A stretch of 64,000 nt of DNA from Calycina herbarum (taxonomy: Eukaryota; Ascomycota; Leotiomycetes; Helotiales; Pezizellaceae). The notes beneath the pieces are model-generated. The model had not been told where the DNA came from. It made no database searches and saw only the letters and a program-made list of their open reading frames with translations. Every line of letters begins with the position of its first letter. Position 1 is the stretch's first letter. Of this stretch, positions 21,827 through 33,429 are shown piece after piece. The DNA lies in assembly GCA_001414485.1 (NCBI GenBank), contig LLEY01000072.1, forward strand, positions 372,001 through 436,000, in the 5' to 3' direction. The translations under genes were made by a program, and so were the position numbers.

Positions 21827-22785
21827 TCATTCCACCATCGGATTCGAGATCCTATACCTCACCCATAACCACCCCAAAACACCAACCGTCACGACACCTC
21901 CCCACCATCCAACCTTCCACAACACATTCAACACCCCCTGTCGCACCACCCCATCAATCTTTACTTTCATAGCCTCCTTCTCATTAACATGGGGAAAACC
22001 CACCTCCCTCCCCCCTTCATCCCGCGGCACCTCAACACCAAGAAACTCACACAAAGGTCCCCATCCCGAGCCAAGTTTATACTCCAACAATCTCTCCTTC
22101 GGTGTAATCCGTCGCACCAAGGCGTAGTGGGAAATATAACAATCCTTGATTTTTTGTTCCATTTCTTCGGGTGAGTGAGAGGAGGGAGAGGGGATACCCA
22201 TCCACCCCTCCAACCAAGATAAATGAACCTGAACAATGGGTCCCAACCACTTCGAATCTCCCCACGCAATCCACAGATTCGCGGGGTCGGAAAGAGGTTT
22301 GTAGATCGTGCTGTAGAAACTCTGATACCATTTCTCTATCCCACCCTGTCGTTCAACTAACAAAACTTTCGATTCGGGGTATAAACTTATCAATTCTTCA
22401 GCAAAACAAATCCCCGGGACGTCCGTAACTGCAACATGGCCTTGGGCAGCGAGGAGAGTGTCGAATTGGGCTCTGGTAGTGTAGGGTTTTAGGTGAGGAT
22501 ATTTTTGGGGAAGATATTTTGCGCGGAGGGCGTGGGTCCAGGATTTGGAAACTAAGGGGGCTTGGTCGTAGAGGGTGTAGCCGTGGGTGCTGGGGAAGTT
22601 CAGGATGTCGAGGGCGGCTTTTATTGCTGAGGGGAGGGAATCTTGTGAGTTGTGGTTTTGGAGGGGGATGGAGGGGAGGAGGGGTTACAAGCTGTGCCTG
22701 TTTTTGACATTCCTAAACTCCAGACTTTGGTTGTTTTTGAGGAGGGATCGGATTCTACAATGGGTTGGGGATTCTTGGTTGTCAT
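21827..22785 (-). CDS. P-loop sulfotransferase-family protein (Sulfotransfer_4 type)
   Basis: Two exons on the minus strand: 22785-22689 and 22626-21827, with a 62-nt intron, giving about 298 aa. The intron splits the 5'-phosphosulfate-binding loop LGMSKTGTASIKAALDIL, the hallmark of this fungal/animal family (GxxKTGTxSxxxAL). VTDVPGICFAEELISLYPES followed by KVLLVERQ and EKWYQSFYSTI matches the second half of the fold. A hydrophobic tail (VVTVGVLGWLWVRY) near the C-terminus suggests membrane anchoring. The family transfers sulfate from PAPS or is of unknown substrate. A relic of a second copy lies directly downstream. Confidence 0.8.
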
Positions 22786-23812
22786 TTTAGAATTGAGTTC
22801 TTGATTGTGAGAATTTAATTCGGGTGGGAGAGGATTGATTTATAGATACTAGGTACACGGACATTGGGAAGGAGAATACATGTTCTTTTCAATTGAGACT
22901 GATTTTTAGACTGGCATAAGCTGACTGCATTAGGGTATTTTGTTAGACTAGGTCAACTTCTTACATACCCTAAATGGTGATCGATAATCGAGTCGTGACT
23001 TCCCCTTCGTAAGATCCCAGTTAAACCTCGTATGACACGCTTGGGCCCTCTGAGGTCTCTGCCACAGTTTTTGCGATATGCAACAAAAGTCTCAATCAAC
23101 GTCACATGCTACTCATTTCGCTTTTTGAAAAAATGTTTTACTTCGGAAAAGAGAAAGAGCAGAGTTTTTGTTTATCAGGAGGGATTAAACAACTAATTTC
23201 TATAGGAAGACAAGGCGGGGTAGTTTGAAACTCTTACTTGCAATTTAACACGTGAGAGGCTTGATTTTATACTATATTGTGTTTTCGTTGCAAGTCGCAT
23301 GTTGATTTGATTTGATTAACTTGATTAACTTGATTAACTTGATTAATAAAGTTAAAAAGCGTAAGTTCTTTTCCATTCCCAAAAAGTCTAGAACTCACGG
23401 GAATCTGAAGACTCCCTATGTCGATGCTCTCTAGCAAGAAAGACAGAACGAGTTTCACCTACACATACAGTACATAATTACACTTATAGTAAGGAGTAAA
23501 AGAAAGGTGGGTGAGAAATTTAGAATTCAAGATATATATATAAAGATAATCAAGAGAACCATCCCAGGCAACCCATGTTCTAAGGCCTCATCTTGTCTAC
23601 ATCAACCTTGGTCTATACCCCGTACAAACACTATCCTACCTGTATCATCAATTGGTTCCAATAAAGGTAAATGGACTGACCACAATCTCCCCACCGAAGA
23701 TTTCCAAATTTCTCTAAATACATAACCCAAAACGCCCCCAGAAACCCATGAATGTAAAGATACAAGAAAAAATCAAATTACTATTTCCAAGCTCATCTAT
23801 GGGTTCCCCTTT
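22786..23812. other. Intergenic region
   Basis: About 1 kb between the sulfotransferase promoter side and the 3' end of the transporter gene. Apart from the 9-bp tandem repeat near 23312, no feature is recognised. Confidence 0.4.
23312..23346. repeat. 9-bp tandem repeat (TTGATTAAC), about four copies
   Basis: Perfect head-to-tail copies of TTGATTAAC occupy 23312-23346, preceded by a partial unit (TTGATT). It is a short minisatellite in a non-coding gap. Confidence 0.85.
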
Positions 23813-25440
23813 CTATGGATCCCCTTTATCGCTATCGCTATCCGAAGAAAGATCCACCTGTTTCTTCCGACTCTCCTCAGCCATCTCTCTATAAGTGCTA
23901 AAAGTAAGCAGCAGAAACGCCCCGATAATCAGACATCCACCGAAGATAGCCGCCGCATTCAATGCTTTTCCTGTGAACACCCAATCCGCGATTCCAACAA
24001 GGAAAATGGTAAGAAGTGCGGCCACAGAACTAAGTACCGGACTGGTCAAAGAGATGAGAACCAGGAAACTGCCTGAAAAGGTAGCGTTTGCGAGGACAGA
24101 AACGATAAGTAGACGTGCTGCTTCTCCTTGTGGCAATTCGAATTTCTCCCAACCCAGGACGTGTAAGATGGGAAGCGGAATCCAGAGGACGAAAAGGGTG
24201 AAACATCCAATGAGAGAGCCGAAGGTATTTGCGAAAATCATTCCCCTCCCAGGACTCGTTCCTTCCGGTGGACAAGCAAGTTTCTTATAAAGCACCTCGT
24301 AGAATCCATAAAGTACACTTCCAATACCGATGATGACGTTTCCGGCAAGTCTATTCTTCGCTTCTTTCTTCTCTCCCCCTTCTATTTCTCCAGGTTCTCC
24401 GGAATCTCCGTATGCGATTATCATCACGCCCACGATTGCCACGATGACAGCGAATGATTTATCGAAGCGCAGTTTTTCGTTGAGCATCGGGACGCTGAAG
24501 GCGTATGCGAAGAAGGCGGAGCAGTTGTATATAGCGGTGAGATCCGAGGCTGAGGTCATGTCGACAGCGATATACCATGAACCTCCTGCTACTGTGAGCG
24601 CGCATGTTACGAAGGCTGTCATTCGGAGCATGTATGGGATGGGTGAGTGTTGGTTTCGGTGGACCGATAATTCCTGCGTTTCTACCATCTGCGCTGTGGT
24701 TCGAACGAGGTAGATGTGTCTCCGCCAGAAGGTCTTCCATGGCATTTTCCATTTCTGTAATCGTAGTATGAGGAGTTGGAATGGCCATAGCAGTGACCAA
24801 GACCCGTGGGTGAAGTATCTAGATATATTAGACCAGCGTAATCGCAGAAGTAAGCAGGAAATACATACAACATGCAATATGCCTTATTCCATCCCAAGTC
24901 CGACTGGATATAAACCGCAGTCTCAGTCTGAATAACGAAACTAACCAGACTTAACCCCAAGAAAAAGGCAGCATATGTATACTTCTTCCTCGTGGCCAGT
25001 TTCGCCTGCGTATCTGGACTCCGACTGCGCATCGTCGAACGCCTAGTGAACAACGGGGGTCTTATCGAGGGATCCGGAGATGAATATCCCACTCTCCCTC
25101 TCTCAGCATCCTCTTCGACATCGTCTCTATGCAAAAGTGGTTGATGTGACCGCCCGTCCGTGGGTCGATGTAAAGAAGGTCGTCGATCATCCATATCTTC
25201 GAAATCGTCACCAAAATCGCTGAAATCGTCCTCTTCTAGCGGCGGAGTTTTCGCAGACTGTTCCTCTCCACCAGTTTTCTTTGCGTATCCGTTCGAAGAT
25301 GCGATTGTAGGCTCGACAGAGGGCGTCCTCGTGGAGGTTCGTGAGACGGGTCTCGAGGTTGGCAGGTCGAGGGTGGATGCGAGGGTCACTTGTGTTGGTG
25401 CATTTGGGGTATTGGAAGCTGGATGACCTCTATGAGACAT
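23813..25440 (-). CDS. DMT-superfamily (EamA/SLC35-like) membrane transporter
   Basis: Two exons on the minus strand: 25440-24869 and 24818-23813, with a 50-nt intron, giving about 525 aa. The start MSHRGHPASNTPN is the first Met in a hydrophilic N-terminal region of about 160 residues rich in Ser, Pro and Asp (EEDDFSDFGDDFEDMDD). About ten hydrophobic spans follow, beginning YTYAAFFLGLSLVSFVIQTE. The splice joins NKAYCML to YFTHGSWSLLWPFQLLILR, a block typical of fungal vacuolar or plasma-membrane DMT carriers related to THI74/YML018C and SLC35F. The C-terminal tail is acidic and Ser-rich. Substrate unknown. The frame is intact. Confidence 0.85.
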
Positions 25441-25838
25441 ACACACGGCGTATGCGAATCGAGTAGGGTGTGGATTCTGGGGAGTGAATAAATAGACGCT
25501 GGAAGCGGCGATTAATTTATTCAGGAGGTTTTCTCGGGGTGAATTGGTGGGTGCGGAATTCCAGTTTCGACCAGATTCGTCGGTTTGCAGGCTCAGCGCG
25601 GCGCACGCTTGCGGGTTGGTGTTGAAAAGCACAGGGGGGCGTGGGCTGGAATTTGCTTGGCGTGACCCAACTTTGGGGTCCCTGGATTCTCTTCTCCACA
25701 GATTCATACGTCACCTAGAATCTTCAGAATTCTATTTTCATTATTTCATATCTTTCAAGGGATTTTAATCATTTTATAATTCAAGTCATATAATACACAG
25801 AGTGAAGAAGATTTCCTCGGAAGAAAACCGTTGGTTTA
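25441..25838. other. Promoter region of the transporter gene and 3' flank of the small secreted protein gene
   Basis: About 400 bp. The minus-strand frame that continues upstream of 25440 looks like leader sequence, not conserved coding. Nothing else is recognised. Confidence 0.35.
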
Positions 25839-26286
25839 TCAATCAATTGTAGAACTGAAAAGTTGAACTACATCATGCAGGCGTAAGGTACCTAGTCTAG
25901 TGCACATCATGTGTAAAGGAAAAAGAGCAAAAGAGGGAAGAGAATATTTTGCCGTGCATTTGCCACCAAATATAAATCCACTGGTTGTTGACTCGTTGCA
26001 AATCCTTTCGTAATCGCAGGTTCCATCTGTAAAAGATATGCCCATCATTTACTCTGCTTACACCTGCCTCATTATTACTTGAAACGTAAGAGTAATCAAG
26101 CGATCTTGACGAACTTGGTCCATTTAACCTGGGCAGTTTTGCAAGATCACGACCCGAGCAGTAAAGAAAGCAGTTGTACTCGTGGCAATAGCCGAAATCA
26201 GTACAAACAAGGCAGGGAAACCAAATATGTATAATCCAAATCAACAAGGTCGGGTTGAAAGGAATCCTTAAGCTGTCAAGCTGCAT
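25839..26286 (-). CDS. Small secreted cysteine-rich protein, effector-like
   Basis: Two exons on the minus strand: 26286-26079 and 26026-25839, giving about 131 aa. The start MQLDSLRIPFN precedes a hydrophobic stretch (TLLIWIIHIWFPCLVC) that reads as a signal peptide. The mature part has spaced cysteines: GYCHEYNCFLYC in exon 1, then GTCDYERICNES and FGGKC in exon 2. This resembles small secreted proteins of plant-associated fungi. A second in-frame donor at 26063 would make a 37-nt intron, too short for fungi, so the 52-nt intron is preferred. The last ~40 residues lack conserved features and the true end may differ. Host target unknown. Confidence 0.5.
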
Positions 26287-26721
26287 GTTTGTAGCAGAAC
26301 AAGCAAATTCGAAATCGGCGAAAGAGAATAAGAAGGAGGGCATGTACCTCTGAGACTCGCATTATCCTTCAGCATAATCCCCAGCAGAAGAGAATGAAAG
26401 ATGGGAAAATCTTCATAATACAGAATGTAAACGGTTTGGCCCAGATTGTTTGCAGTAACTCCGCATATCTCGCAATGGAGCAATCAATTTGGATGGCGCT
26501 TCTCCCCGCTCTGCTTGATGAAGCCAACCGGGTCGCTTTCATCATATGGGTGATTCCGTGGGCCAAAAGAACATTTCATGATTGGATTCTCATCATTGCC
26601 ATCCTCCGCAACTTCGCGGGCCTCCCTCCAATAATCCCTCCTCCAAATTGAACACTTTTTGACTTGGTATGTCTTGATCCCAAACTCCGCGCTAAACAAG
26701 CAATCAACCTATTTCCCGTCT
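26287..26721. other. Intergenic region with a coding-like minus-strand frame
   Basis: About 435 bp between the secreted protein start and the IMP4 stop. A minus frame from about 26660 to 26345 reads CSIWRRDYWREAREVAEDGN and, after one TGA at about 26484, LLHCEICGVTANNLGQ. It has no start, no family and no intron chain, so it is not called as a gene. Confidence 0.3.
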
Positions 26722-27771
26722 TCACAGATAATCCTTCTTTCGGCTCGTCCTGGTGTATTGATTCAGACGCCATTCCACATCTCCATCCTTATTCTCCAAA
26801 GTGCCTCCTCGAATCTCGAAACATCTCATCGTCATCCGTGGTCCCACCTCTGCCAATTCCACGCTTTGATATCCCGTCTTGACAAAAACGTGATGCCTTA
26901 CTTCGATACTGTCCTCGATGTTCTTGAAAGTCACCACTCTGCTTCCGAGCTTGGTTTTGTTTGTGATGGCTTCTCTTGGTGGGAAAATATGCTTCAAAAT
27001 CTTGACCATTCGTTGCCCCAATCGAGACGTGAACCCTTCGAATATGAGATGTGGATATGATTCGCTGACTGTGCCTCTGGAGCTGTTTGGGATATCGTGA
27101 CGGAGCACAACGTTATGGAGGGAAAAAGAGACTGTCGGACCGTGGGGGAAATGTGACAAGGTCAGAGCTGTGGGGGTGCCACGATGTTCATGAAGTAGCA
27201 CAATGTCTGATAATCCCGAAGCCTGCGCAGATTGTACCAAGTTTGGAAGAATCAAATTTCCTCGATTTAGTCGGATAGATGTAGGGAGCAGTAATCGAAT
27301 TTCTTTCGCAAAAGATGATAACCGGGTAGAAGGGTCTCTTGATGTTGTGACGAGAACTCGAGGGTCTACTATTCCAGAGAGTTGTGCATATTCATCGTCG
27401 AGATCAAGGTCTTCGTTCACGGTGGTGTCTGGTCTCGATTCATCGTACTTGTAATCTTCGCGCAAGGTCTTGTCGTTTGCAATGGCAAGATCCAAAGGCT
27501 TGCCCGAAGCTAATGACGACCGAAGCTTTGCTCTTTTCTCTGATATCTCGGCATCTCGAAGCGTCAAGGCTCGTCTGTAAAGGTAGTCGCGACGTTGGCG
27601 GGCTTGTTTGCGCTGCAGATTGAACAAATTAGCTGTGTATCACAGATGGTGGGGGAGAAGGGAAAATATTTGCGTGTCGCAAACCAAATACCACAACAAT
27701 AGCATTGTCTCTCGGGTGCCAGAAGAATAGTGTGCGAAGAATGGGAGAATCAGAAAGTAACTTACAATCAT
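26722..27771 (-). CDS. IMP4: U3 small nucleolar ribonucleoprotein IMP4 (Brix domain)
   Basis: The first coding exon on the minus strand is only ATG ATT (27771-27766). A 153-nt intron follows, then exon 27612-26722, giving about 298 aa, the usual IMP4 length. The joined start is MIRKQARQRRDYLYRRALTL, the conserved IMP4 N-terminus. The Brix domain follows from DPRVLVTTSRDPSTRL to near the C-terminus, with the RNA-binding-like block GLSDIVLLHEHRGTPTALTL. Imp4 works with Imp3 and Mpp10 in the nucleolar SSU processome for 18S rRNA maturation. The gene is divergent from UPF1. Confidence 0.92.
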
Positions 27772-28334
27772 GTTTACGACCCAGGTGTTGAGGGTAGAAG
27801 TTGGTGTTTTGCGAAAGGAAAGGAAGCTGTCGATATTCAGTATAAATTTCCTTAGGCGGAATTTAGTCGGCCTGCGCTAAATTTGTTCTGTACCTCCTAC
27901 GCAGCGGCTCTTCACATCCCACCTCAACAACAATATTCTCCAAGTCTACGCCTCCACATAATTTCTCTCTGCCAATATTTGATCAATTCTACATTCCAGG
28001 ATTTGTCTCTTCCAGACCTGCGTCAATCAGAAAGCACCAACCCCAAGAATGACTTGAGAAGTCCCAGCACGTTTTTGACAAATTCCATCCCTCCGAATCT
28101 CGCGCCACACAAGGCACAGGTACAAGGAGAAACTCACGAGTTAATGTAAGTATTGTACTCTGCAGTACCATACCATATAGCACAGCCTTACTGGTTTGTG
28201 TTCACCTCGCCTCCCTTGGAGAGCTTGCCCCTCCGCCCCTCGAACTTCAGGCCCATCTTGCAGGGGCTGCGACACCTTTTTCTTTTGCTAATCCGTTCTT
28301 GACTTTCGCAGACCTCCGAGAAACAAATCACACT
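27772..28334. promoter_or_regulatory. Bidirectional promoter between IMP4 and UPF1
   Basis: This 563-bp gap separates the divergent start codons of IMP4 (27771, minus) and UPF1 (28335, plus) and must contain both promoters. It also contains a likely UPF1 5'-UTR intron. No clear TATA box is seen, as is common for housekeeping genes. Confidence 0.6.
28146..28311 (+). other. Probable 5'-UTR intron of UPF1
   Basis: A strong donor (GTAAGT at 28146), a TGCTAATCC branch-like site at about 28287 and a pyrimidine-rich acceptor (CTTTCGCAG, ending 28311) lie just upstream of the ATG at 28335. The structure fits a leader intron. There is no coding consequence. Confidence 0.45.
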
Positions 28335-31300
28335 ATGGAGGGCGCATTTACACACCTGGGAAACCACCTCATCTCTGACTCGGCCGCCGCGATCAATGCG
28401 GGAGCAGATGACCTTTCCAATATCGATCCGGATGAGAGCCTTCTCTACGGTCAGTATGGTGGACGAGGAGGACTTGGACCGAGTAGAAGAAGAAACGACG
28501 ACGATGATAACGAGACCGAGGTCTTCGACGACGACGATGCGGAGAGCTTGGCTAGCATGCCGGTAGAGGGCATGAAGACATTGGGACTGAGAGGAGTGGA
28601 GGATGAGAAGGAGCTCCCCGCTCATGCTTGCGCGTAAGTGCACATATCTCAGGAATCAATTTCTTGGATTTGGGTTAACTGTGGCGAAGATACTGTGGCA
28701 TCCACTCCCCAAGTTGTGTGGTCAAATGTTTGGGATGTACAAAGTGGTTCTGTAGTGCGAGAGGAAATGCGACATCTTCCCATATCGTCAACCATCTTGT
28801 CCGAGCAAGACACAAGGAGGTTCAACTTCATCCACTTTCGACCCTTGGGGATACCGTTCTTGAGTGCTACAATTGCGGAACCAAGAATGTATTTTTATTG
28901 GGCTTTATCCCGGCAAAATCGGATACGGTTGTTGTTCTTTTGTGTCGTCAACCTTGCGCCTCAACACCCTCCTCGAAGGATATGAGCTGGGATATTTCAA
29001 GATGGCAACCACTTATCGAAGACCGTTCATTCTTGCCTTGGTTGGTCTCTGTACCCACAGACGCTGAGCAACTTCGCGCCCGACATCTCACCCCACCAAT
29101 GATTGCCAAATTGGAGGAAATGTGGAAAGATAATGCTAATGCTACCATTGCCGACCTCGAGAAAGCCGCCGGAATTGATGACGACCCAGCTCCTGTTCTT
29201 TTGAAGTACGACGACGCCTACCAGTACCAAAATGTTTTCGGGCCCTTGGTCAAAATCGAGGCTGATTACGATCGCAAGCTCAAGGAGGCTCAATCGGAAG
29301 ATGGTCTAGTCATTCGCTGGGATTTTGGTCTTAACAACAAGCACTTGGCGAGCTTTGTGCTTCCAAAAATCGAGTTGGGCGATGTCAAGCTGGCAGTGGG
29401 TGACGAAATGCGGCTAAAGTACAAGGGAGAATTACGACCTATTTGGGAAGGTGTTGGATATGTTATCAAAATCCCCAACAATCAGTCCGACGAAGTCACC
29501 ATCGAATTGCGAAAGGTTGGAAACGACAAATCTGTCCCCACCGATTGCACACACAATTTCTCCGCCGACTATGTTTGGAAAGCCACTTCCTACGACCGTA
29601 TGCAATTCGCCATGAAAACCTTTGCCGTTGACGAGATGAGTGTATCGGGTTACATTTTCCACAAGCTTCTCGGTCACGAGGTTGCTGCTGCACCAATGAA
29701 AATCCAGATGCCGAAGAAATTTAGCGTACCAGGACTTCCAGAGTTGAACAGCAGTCAAATCAATGCAGTCAAGAGTGTCTTACAGAAGCCCCTCAGTCTC
29801 ATCCAAGGCCCTCCTGGAACCGGAAAGACCGTTACATCCGCAACCATTATTTATCATCTCGCCAAAGTCAACGGTGGTCAAGTGCTGGTTTGTGCTCCAT
29901 CCAACGTCGCAGTTGACCAACTTTGCGAGCGCATCCATCGAACTGGTTTAAAGGTTGTCCGTCTTACAGCCAAGTCCCGGGAGGATGTCGAATCTACCGT
30001 TGGATTTTTATCTCTCCATGAGCAAGTCCGTATGAATGACAGCAACCTCGAATTGACGAAGCTTGCACAGCTCAAGAGCGAGCTTGGCGAATTGTCTAGT
30101 CAGGATGAGAAGAAATTCAAAACCTTGACACGAGCTGCTGAACGGGAAATCCTCAACAATGCTGATGTCATCTGCTGTACCTGCGTTGGTGCTGGTGATC
30201 CAAGATTGTCAAAGATGAAATTCCGAACTGTGCTTATTGACGAGTCGACCCAATCTGCTGAGCCCGAATGCATGATTCCATTGGTTCTAGGATGCAAGCA
30301 AGTCGTGTTGGTAGGTGATCATCAACAACTTGGTCCTGTCATCATGAACAAGAAAGCTGCCAAAGCTGGTCTCAATCAATCGCTATTTGAGCGACTTGTA
30401 ACTCTCGGTCTTGCGCCAATTCGATTGAACGTTCAGTACCGTATGCATCCTTGTCTGTCCGAGTTTCCATCCAACATGTTCTACGAAGGCTCGCTTCAGA
30501 ATGGTGTTACCATGCAACAGAGACTCAGACGCGATGTCGATTTCCCTTGGCCCGTTGGAGACACACCCATGATGTTTTGGTCTAACCTTGGCAACGAAGA
30601 AATCTCTGCTTCCGGAACTTCCTATCTCAATCGAACTGAAGCCTCCAACGTGGAGAAGATTGTTACCCGATTTTTCAAGGCCGGTGTGCAGCCACAAGAT
30701 ATCGGCGTAATCACCCCATATGAAGGTCAACGGAGTTTCGTCGTTAGCTCCATGCAAAACACTGGGACCTTTAAGAAGGAAAACTACAAGGAAATCGAAG
30801 TTGCTTCCGTCGATGCTTTCCAAGGTCGTGAGAAGGACTTTATTGTTTTGTCTTGCGTTCGTTCCAACGACCATCAGGGAATTGGTTTCTTGAGTGACCC
30901 TCGACGTCTGAACGTGGCCTTGACTCGTGCCAAGTACGGTCTTGTTATTCTCGGAAACCCCAAGGTTCTGTCAAAGCACCCTCTCTGGCATTACCTGCTT
31001 CAACACTTCAAGGAACGCAACTGTCTTGTCGAAGGCCCTCTCTCCAACCTCCAAACATCTCTACTTCAATTCAGTAGACCCAAGACCACATATCGCGGAC
31101 CCCAACGATACCAAATGGCTCACCCTTCGTTCAATGGTCGATCCGGTGCCAATGGCAAGGGCCAGGAGTATGATGCCGGTTCTATGATAAGCTATATCAA
31201 TGATGATGTCTCCTCTGTTCATTCTTCTGCTCTTGGTGGTGTTGGGGTTGGCACAGCCTATCCTCAGATGTTCAACAATTTCACTCCTGATACTTGGCCT

Positions 31301-31675
31301 GGTCTTGATCCCCTTCGTACTCGCCAAAACGGCAACAAGGCTAGAGGTCGTGTTCCTGAAAGTATTGCTGGTGACTCGGTCGCAGCTAGTGAGATTACTG
31401 ATACTACCAGCAGTGTCATGGGTGGCAAGGGAATCGGACAAGGCGGCGTAAGCCTCGGTTCAGGTTTAGATGTAGCTCAAAAGCAAACCAGCTTGAGTCA
31501 ATCCGACCGTCTAAAGCGATATGTTGAATCCGGTGGACGCATCGCAGACTACAAGACTGGAGATGCTGGCAGCGTTTTCGGTACCAGTTCCTTGCTCAGT
31601 GGACGACGTCTGGATGACGACGAGAAAAGTGTTTCGACTGCATTTGCTAGCCAGATTGGCGGGGGTTACGACTGA
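28335..31675 (+). CDS. UPF1: ATP-dependent RNA helicase UPF1 (NAM7), nonsense-mediated decay
   Basis: Two coding exons: 28335-28633 and 28690-31675, with a 56-nt intron, giving about 1,094 aa. After an acidic N-terminus ([17 protein letters not shown]) comes the Cys/His-rich UPF2-binding domain: [17 protein letters not shown], then CLGCTKWFC and paired His. The SF1 helicase core shows motif I GPPGTGKT (near residue 473), motif II DESTQ, motif [11 protein letters not shown], motif IV VQYRMHP, motif [11 protein letters not shown] and motif [16 protein letters not shown]1 binds UPF2/UPF3 on terminating ribosomes and triggers decay of mRNAs with premature stops. The C-terminal ~230 residues are Gly/Ser/Gln-rich, as in other ascomycetes. 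The gene is intact and among the best conserved in the window. Confidence 0.96.
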
Positions 31676-32299
31676 TCAATGACACACGGGAGGTCCTAAA
31701 GCATTAACTGGACAACATTTATCTGATGAATGCCAAAACGGATTTTACCCCGAGGAAAACAAGACATCCAGCTCTGCCTATGTCCATCATTTGACATCTG
31801 ACATCCATCTTTTCGGAACGAAATACCTCGACGTCAGCGAATTGAAGGCCCGGAATGTTTGATTAGTCTGAAGGCTATATCGTCACCCTACCAACTGGCG
31901 GCTACGATATTGAAGCATTGACCCACCTTACATATACTGCCCAGGGAGATGGAGATGGGGGAAGCAAGGACACGCACAGACTGTTTTTTGTGGGGGGATT
32001 GGTTGGTTGATATTGGTGAGAAAAAGGTGATTTGATATTTGGAAGGAGTGTTTACAAAATTGGTACAGGGGGAGTGGATACAGCATAGTTCCATTCAGTT
32101 GACCATGTTGTTGCTTGCTTGACTACCTTGGCACGAGATACATTGTAATTGCCATTGCATGTAAGGTGGTGCACTGACGTCTAGATAATGAAACCTCTGT
32201 CACCGTGAACTTTGTTTCTGCTCTAATTCAACGAAAGTACTTCTTAGGCGTGCTTCTAGCTTTGGGAATGACTGGAAGTGACCTGCTCCCCCTCCTCTC

Positions 32300-32700
32300 C
32301 AGCTATCCGTCTACAAAAGCCGTTTCTTCTGATGTTCCTTCAACCAAGCTATCAAGAGATGAAGTTGAGCTCCTGATAACCTTCCATACGTCTTCGGTTT
32401 TAACCCCCAATCGAGATGATAGAAGCACGAAGCTGTCGTTGTCTCCTACTAAACTACCTGCAAACCTGGGTAGTAGGGTATCAAAGGATTCCAGCGAGTT
32501 CAGCCTCTGCATTTCCCACTCAAAAAGAGGACCACCCCTGAGTAGCTCCCAAGACCCATTATTTGTTCCCGCTGAGCTGAGAAAGTCCAAGCTTGGAATG
32601 AAGAATGTTCCAGTGGCCTCCTGGCGGGAAGCTTCTTCGTGTTGTAATTCGCTTTGAAGCTTGCTTTGTAAGCCATACTAATATTAGCACTGCCAATCTT
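32300..32700 (-). pseudogene. Coding-like relic, family not recognised
   Basis: On the minus strand a single frame reads GLQSKLQSELQHEEASRQEA, FFIPSLDFLSSAG, LFEWEMQRLNSLESFDTLL and VKTEDVWKVIRSSTSSLDSL before a stop near 32303. The pattern of charged amphipathic helices looks like true coding sequence, but no start codon or upstream exon is found. On its 5' side lies a repeat-like stretch with a hairpin. It may be the 3' end of a gene whose 5' part was lost. No function can be given. Confidence 0.25.
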
Positions 32701-32823
32701 GATGTTATACCACGGGGAATGTTCACAGCTTGCAGCCCTGAGGCTCACTCAGATGGCCAGCACCACTTTTGCTCAGGTCTGGCTCAACTCCGGCTCAGGC
32801 CTGCTCACCCCCTAACAGTTCAT

Positions 32824-32866
32824 TGTAAGAATCCGCGATTTCGCGCTAAAATCGCAGATTCTTACA
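32824..32866. repeat. 43-bp inverted repeat (hairpin)
   Basis: TGTAAGAATCCGCGAT at 32824-32839 is the reverse complement of ATCGCAGATTCTTACA at 32851-32866 with one mismatch, leaving an 11-nt loop. It follows a stretch with repeated TGAGC/GGCTCA words. It could be the end of a DNA transposon or a MITE, but no second terminus was found. Confidence 0.7.
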
Positions 32867-33429
32867 ACTGAGTTGCATTTACGCGACGCGGTGCAAGCCG
32901 AGACAGTCAAGATTAACCTCACTAGACATTCTCAACTTTTAACAAGGGGCTTGAAAAGGCCTCTCTCCTAGCCAGAGATCCCAAATACTATATTATCTAT
33001 CGTACCATCCCATGGGTTTATAACCTGTTCCTTTGATACTCTCATACCTGGGTTGATCTAAGGGGTGAGCTTATAAATCCCATACAAAAAGCACAAAAAA
33101 GCGGGGTTTCCACTGAAATTGATACATTTGGACCTGGGGCTTGTACAAGGGGTTGGCGTATACGACGGAGAATACGGTAGCCCTATTGGTTGCCTGCTAT
33201 TCTTGTGCCTTCAACTGTGGCTTTGCAGTGGTAAATTCGAAAGATGTGACCCGAGAAGTATGCATCGAATAAGCTAAAGAGCTTGCCCTTGACAGTAATT
33301 ATCGCACATAATACTTATCACTGGCAGTAGAGTATTAATAACGAGAAGTTACTAATTGGGCTTGCAAAAGACCTTATATTCGTGCTATGACAACGGAACC
33401 CCTCCCAGGCCATGTGCAAGCGATAAGAA

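Larger units (their letters stand above)
31676..33429. other. Intergenic region with repeat-like sequence
   Basis: About 1.75 kb. It starts with the 3' flank of UPF1 and contains a coding-like relic (32300-32700, minus), a TGAGC-rich stretch (about 32745-32815) and a perfect-looking hairpin (32824-32866). The rest is unrecognised. Confidence 0.4.

Noticed and set aside
26345..26660. Minus-strand coding-like frame with one TGA (HCEICG motif)
   Set aside because: No start codon, no intron chain and no recognisable family; left as intergenic.
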